Assembly: GCA_903854305.1 (NCBI GenBank)
Contig: CAINWC010000254.1
Location: forward strand, 1 to 23,527
DNA from: an uncultured Pseudomonadota bacterium
GTDB taxonomy: Bacteria > Pseudomonadota > Gammaproteobacteria > Burkholderiales > Methylophilaceae
Direction of reading: 5' to 3'
Length of the DNA stretch: 23,527 nucleotides
A program made the translations under genes and the position numbers. Within the stretch, counting starts at the first letter, position 1. Each line of letters begins with the position of its first letter. The notes beneath the pieces are model-generated. The model saw only the letters and a program-made list of their open reading frames with translations, ran no database searches and was not told the DNA's origin. Positions 21,278 to 23,527 of this stretch are shown piece after piece.

Positions 21278-21439
21278 CTAGGCTAAATCTGAAAATTCCT
21301 GCGTCATCGCTTCTTCAACATGATAGTAGTGATCAGCAAACCACACCGTCATATCTTCGGCACTATGTATCGCAGTATCGCGATATTGATATTCACAAAC
21401 TAAGTTATTTTCCTCATCCACAACTTGATAGATTGTCAT
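21278..21439 (-). CDS. Small highly acidic protein of unknown function
   Basis: A 53-residue protein found by hand: it starts MTIYQVVDEENNLVCEYQYR and continues with AEDMTVWFADHYYHVEEAM. It has about a dozen Asp/Glu and one Arg. GAGAGGCGAAAA before the ATG is a good ribosome binding site. No signal or membrane segment is present. The composition looks like a real soluble protein, and the start and stop fit the gap between neighbours well. I do not recognise the family. It is convergent with the basic 39-residue gene and lies downstream of modC on the same strand, about 167 bases from its end. Confidence 0.6.
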   Translation of the reverse strand: MTIYQVVDEENNLVCEYQYRDTAIHSAEDMTVWFADHYYHVEEAMTQEFSDLA

Positions 21440-21606
21440 TTTTCGCCTCTCGTTGAAATTTGCACTTAGTACTTATTACATCGGCAGGCTTGGATAAAGC
21501 TTAAGCGCCTTATGCAAGTTAATTCAGCCTAATCAGCGAATAACGCAATTAAATGGCTGAGGAAAATAGTCATTCTTAGCCTATTTATAAGGACTACGGG
21601 TAGTGC

Positions 21607-22695
21607 TTATCGTGAAGCGCTTATTGGGAACGGATGGATGCTCTGCGTTTTAATCAGGCAATATACGGTTGAACCATGCTCTATGCGCATATCAAGTAAG
21701 GCTTTGGCGGTAATTTCTACAATCAGTTCAGCGCCCCCAATATCGACTGAAACTAACATTCTGGTGCCCACATGCTGTATAGCAGAAACGGTGCCGACCA
21801 GTTGGTTTTGTATGGAAATTTCCTCTATTTTTCCTGTAGATAAAGCGATATTAGAGGCGGCGATGGTGACTGATAGTTGGCTACCGATCGCCGCATTCAT
21901 TGGCGGCATGCTGATTTTCTGCGGACCGATTGTTGCAGCCGTGTAACCATAATTTGGATGATGTTCACATATCGTGGTGTGCAGTACGTTTTCCAGACCG
22001 AGTGATTGTGCTAATGCCAGCACTTGTTCATCATGAATGACCTCTTGAAACTTGCCTACGGCCAATAGCTTGCCTCTATCAAGCATTGCAATTTGTGAGG
22101 TGAGATAAAGAATTTCATCAATCGCATGACTGACGTAAATCATAGGGATGTTTATTTCATCTTTCACACGCCGTAAAAATGGCAGTATTTGATGCTTTAA
22201 ACGTACATCCAATGACGCTAATGGTTCATCGAGTAACAATAGGCGCGGTGATGTCAGCAATGCGCGCCCTAAGGCGACACGCTGCTTTTCACCGCCTGAG
22301 AGTTGATGTGGTTTTTGCGTTAGCAAATGTCCGACTTCCAATAGATCAACTATCTTGGAAAATTCTAACCGTTGCTCTTTTTTCGCCAGACAATTAAAAC
22401 CATAATTTAGATTATCACGTACGTTCAAGTGTGGAAATAATCGGCTATCTTGAAACACGATGCCGATACGACGCTTATGCACGGGCACATTGATGCATTT
22501 TTCGCTATCAAATAAAACTTGGCGGTCTAGCATTAGGCGCCCGCTAACAGGTTGAATTAGACCGGCTATGACGCTCAATAATGTACTTTTACCAGCACCA
22601 GAAGGGCCATATATCCCGGTTACACCTTGATCTTGCAGGGTCATCTCTACATCTAGCGCAAAGTTTTGTCGTTGATAGTGAACGTGTATTTCCAT
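21607..22695 (-). CDS. modC: ModC, ATP-binding subunit of the molybdate ABC transporter
   Basis: A 362-residue ABC ATPase with Walker A GPSGAGKST (30-38), a Q-loop in GIVFQDSRLFPHL, the signature LSGGEKQRVALGRALL, Walker B LLLLDEPLASLD and the switch His in YVSHAIDE. The C-terminal 70 residues (about 288-355, from NQLVGTVSAIQHVG) form a Mop/TOBE molybdate-binding domain. That domain separates ModC from generic importers and can bind oxyanion. It energises uptake of molybdate (or tungstate) through ModB. The ATG is three bases after the modB stop, so it is translated from the modABC message. No expected element is missing. Confidence 0.95.
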   Translation of the reverse strand: MEIHVHYQRQNFALDVEMTLQDQGVTGIYGPSGAGKSTLLSVIAGLIQPVSGRLMLDRQVLFDSEKCINVPVHKRRIGIVFQDSRLFPHLNVRDNLNYGFNCLAKKEQRLEFSKIVDLLEVGHLLTQKPHQLSGGEKQRVALGRALLTSPRLLLLDEPLASLDVRLKHQILPFLRRVKDEINIPMIYVSHAIDEILYLTSQIAMLDRGKLLAVGKFQEVIHDEQVLALAQSLGLENVLHTTICEHHPNYGYTAATIGPQKISMPPMNAAIGSQLSVTIAASNIALSTGKIEEISIQNQLVGTVSAIQHVGTRMLVSVDIGGAELIVEITAKALLDMRIEHGSTVYCLIKTQSIHPFPISASR

Positions 22696-22698
22696 TGC

Positions 22699-23382
22699 TT
22701 AATGACTAACACTCTTGGTATTTGGTCTTAGGGTATAAATTAACAGTAATACTACAAATGAAAAAATCAGCATCATCGCGGATAGTGAATGCGCCTGTGA
22801 GTACTCAAAGGCTTCAACATGGTCGTAAATTTGTACTGAAACGACGCGTGTCACCCCAGGAATGTTGCCACCGATCATCAACACAACACCAAATTCACCA
22901 ACCGTATGCACAAATGTCAGAATGATTGCAGTCAGAATGCCGGGCCATGACAAGGGAACAACAATCGTAAAAAAAGTGCGCCTCATTGAAGCACCTAAAC
23001 TTGCCGCAGCGTCGAGTAAGTTTTTTCCTACGGATTCAAACGCATTTTGTAACGGTTGCACCATGAATGGCAGAGAGTAAATGACCGAAGCCACGACCAA
23101 GCCCTTAAACGTAAATGGCAATGCCTGCCAGCCTAGCGCACTTAAAAAATGACCGACAGCGCCTTGTGGCCCCATGGCTAATAAAAAATAAAAACCTAGC
23201 ACTGACGGCGGCAATACCAAAGGTAACGCAACAAGGGCACTTACCACCCCTTTAGACTTTGAATGTGTGCGAGCAAGCCACCATGCAAGTGGTGTAGCAA
23301 GCAATAACAAAATCAAGGTCACGACACTCGCTAACTTGATTGTTAAGAATATAGCCTGTAGATCAGCGGGATTTATATGCAT
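22699..23382 (-). CDS. modB: ModB, permease subunit of the molybdate ABC transporter
   Basis: A 227-residue inner-membrane permease with five predicted helices: for example about 13-33 (LASVVTLILLLLATPLAWW), a second near 45-70 and the last at about 198-217. The EAA-type loop that docks on ModC is visible as DAAASLGASMRRTFFTIVVP (about 123-142). PPSVLGFYFL is characteristic of ModB. Its length equals E. coli ModB (229 residues). It lies between the modA end, 63 bases upstream, and modC, three bases downstream. Confidence 0.95.
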   Translation of the reverse strand: MHINPADLQAIFLTIKLASVVTLILLLLATPLAWWLARTHSKSKGVVSALVALPLVLPPSVLGFYFLLAMGPQGAVGHFLSALGWQALPFTFKGLVVASVIYSLPFMVQPLQNAFESVGKNLLDAAASLGASMRRTFFTIVVPLSWPGILTAIILTFVHTVGEFGVVLMIGGNIPGVTRVVSVQIYDHVEAFEYSQAHSLSAMMLIFSFVVLLLIYTLRPNTKSVSH

Positions 23383-23445
23383 AAAGGATACATGGCGTTG
23401 TGGGCTTAATTTGCTGGCTTAAAAGGTGCAGGCTTAAAGTTTAGG

Positions 23446-23527
23446 CTATTTAATAATAGCTTCATTAGGAAGTATAAAGCCATATTTCACCATGATTTTC
23501 CTTACCTCAGGGGTTGTCATCAATTGC
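23446..23527 (-). CDS. modA: ModA, periplasmic molybdate-binding protein, last 26 codons (runs off right edge)
   Basis: Only the C-terminal end is present: QLMTTPEVRKIMVKYGF followed by ILPNEAIIK and a TAG stop. The pattern of a helix ending in K-YGF is typical of the last helix of ModA and related solute-binding proteins. Position directly upstream of modB in the same direction supports the call. The ligand-binding residues lie outside the window. Confidence 0.8.
   Translation of the reverse strand, partial: QLMTTPEVRKIMVKYGFILPNEAIIK

Overview
The window looks like chromosomal DNA from a flagellated betaproteobacterium, most plausibly a methylotroph of the Methylophilaceae (Methylotenera-like). 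This is inferred from gene content, the betaproteobacterial form of FlhG, the presence of FlhD and the rather A+T-rich composition; no 16S or other marker is present. The window has no tRNA, rRNA, CRISPR array or insertion sequence that I can see.

Left edge (1-1836): the 5' part of a photolyase-type FAD-binding protein reads leftwards off the window. It is divergent from a short nfeD-slipin (qmcA-like) pair of membrane-quality genes.

Centre (1901-17635, all on the minus strand): about 16 kb holds a twelve-gene block. In transcription order it encodes a sigma-54-type response regulator, an ExeA/MshM-like ATPase ending in a SPOR-like domain, an MshL-type lipoprotein secretin, an MshN-like TPR protein, the MshE-like assembly ATPase, the MshG/GspF platform protein, an MshI (PilM+PilN-like) protein, an MshJ/PilO-like protein, an MshK-like periplasmic protein, two pilin-like proteins and a MoeB/ThiF adenylyltransferase. 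Most junctions are tight (4-bp overlaps to a few bases apart). The gene set matches MSHA-type (mannose-sensitive haemagglutinin) type IV pilus machinery. However, the window has no ordinary small major pilin, no prepilin peptidase and no retraction ATPase. The two pilin-like proteins appear to be diverged paralogues, one of them a 551-residue cysteine-rich protein with a GspK/PilX-like N-terminus lacking Glu+5.

Right of centre (18083-20789, plus strand): across a 447-bp non-coding divergent region lies flhD, with no flhC beside it. A small membrane protein with a 15-bp tandem repeat, then flhF and flhG, follow. The flhG product keeps its FlhF-activating N-terminal motif (DQAAGLR) but has lost the Walker A loop.

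Right end (20790-23527): two tiny convergent genes, one for a very basic and one for a very acidic protein, share a strong nested-hairpin terminator. They are followed by molybdate transport genes modC and modB and the last 26 codons of modA, all on the minus strand.

Taken together, the window places an MSHA-like surface fibre machine back to back with flagellar number and placement genes. Molybdate uptake and a MoeB-type enzyme are nearby. The signals most worth following are the degenerate FlhG, the solitary flhD, the unusual pilin pair and the possible c-di-GMP-binding motif in the assembly ATPase.
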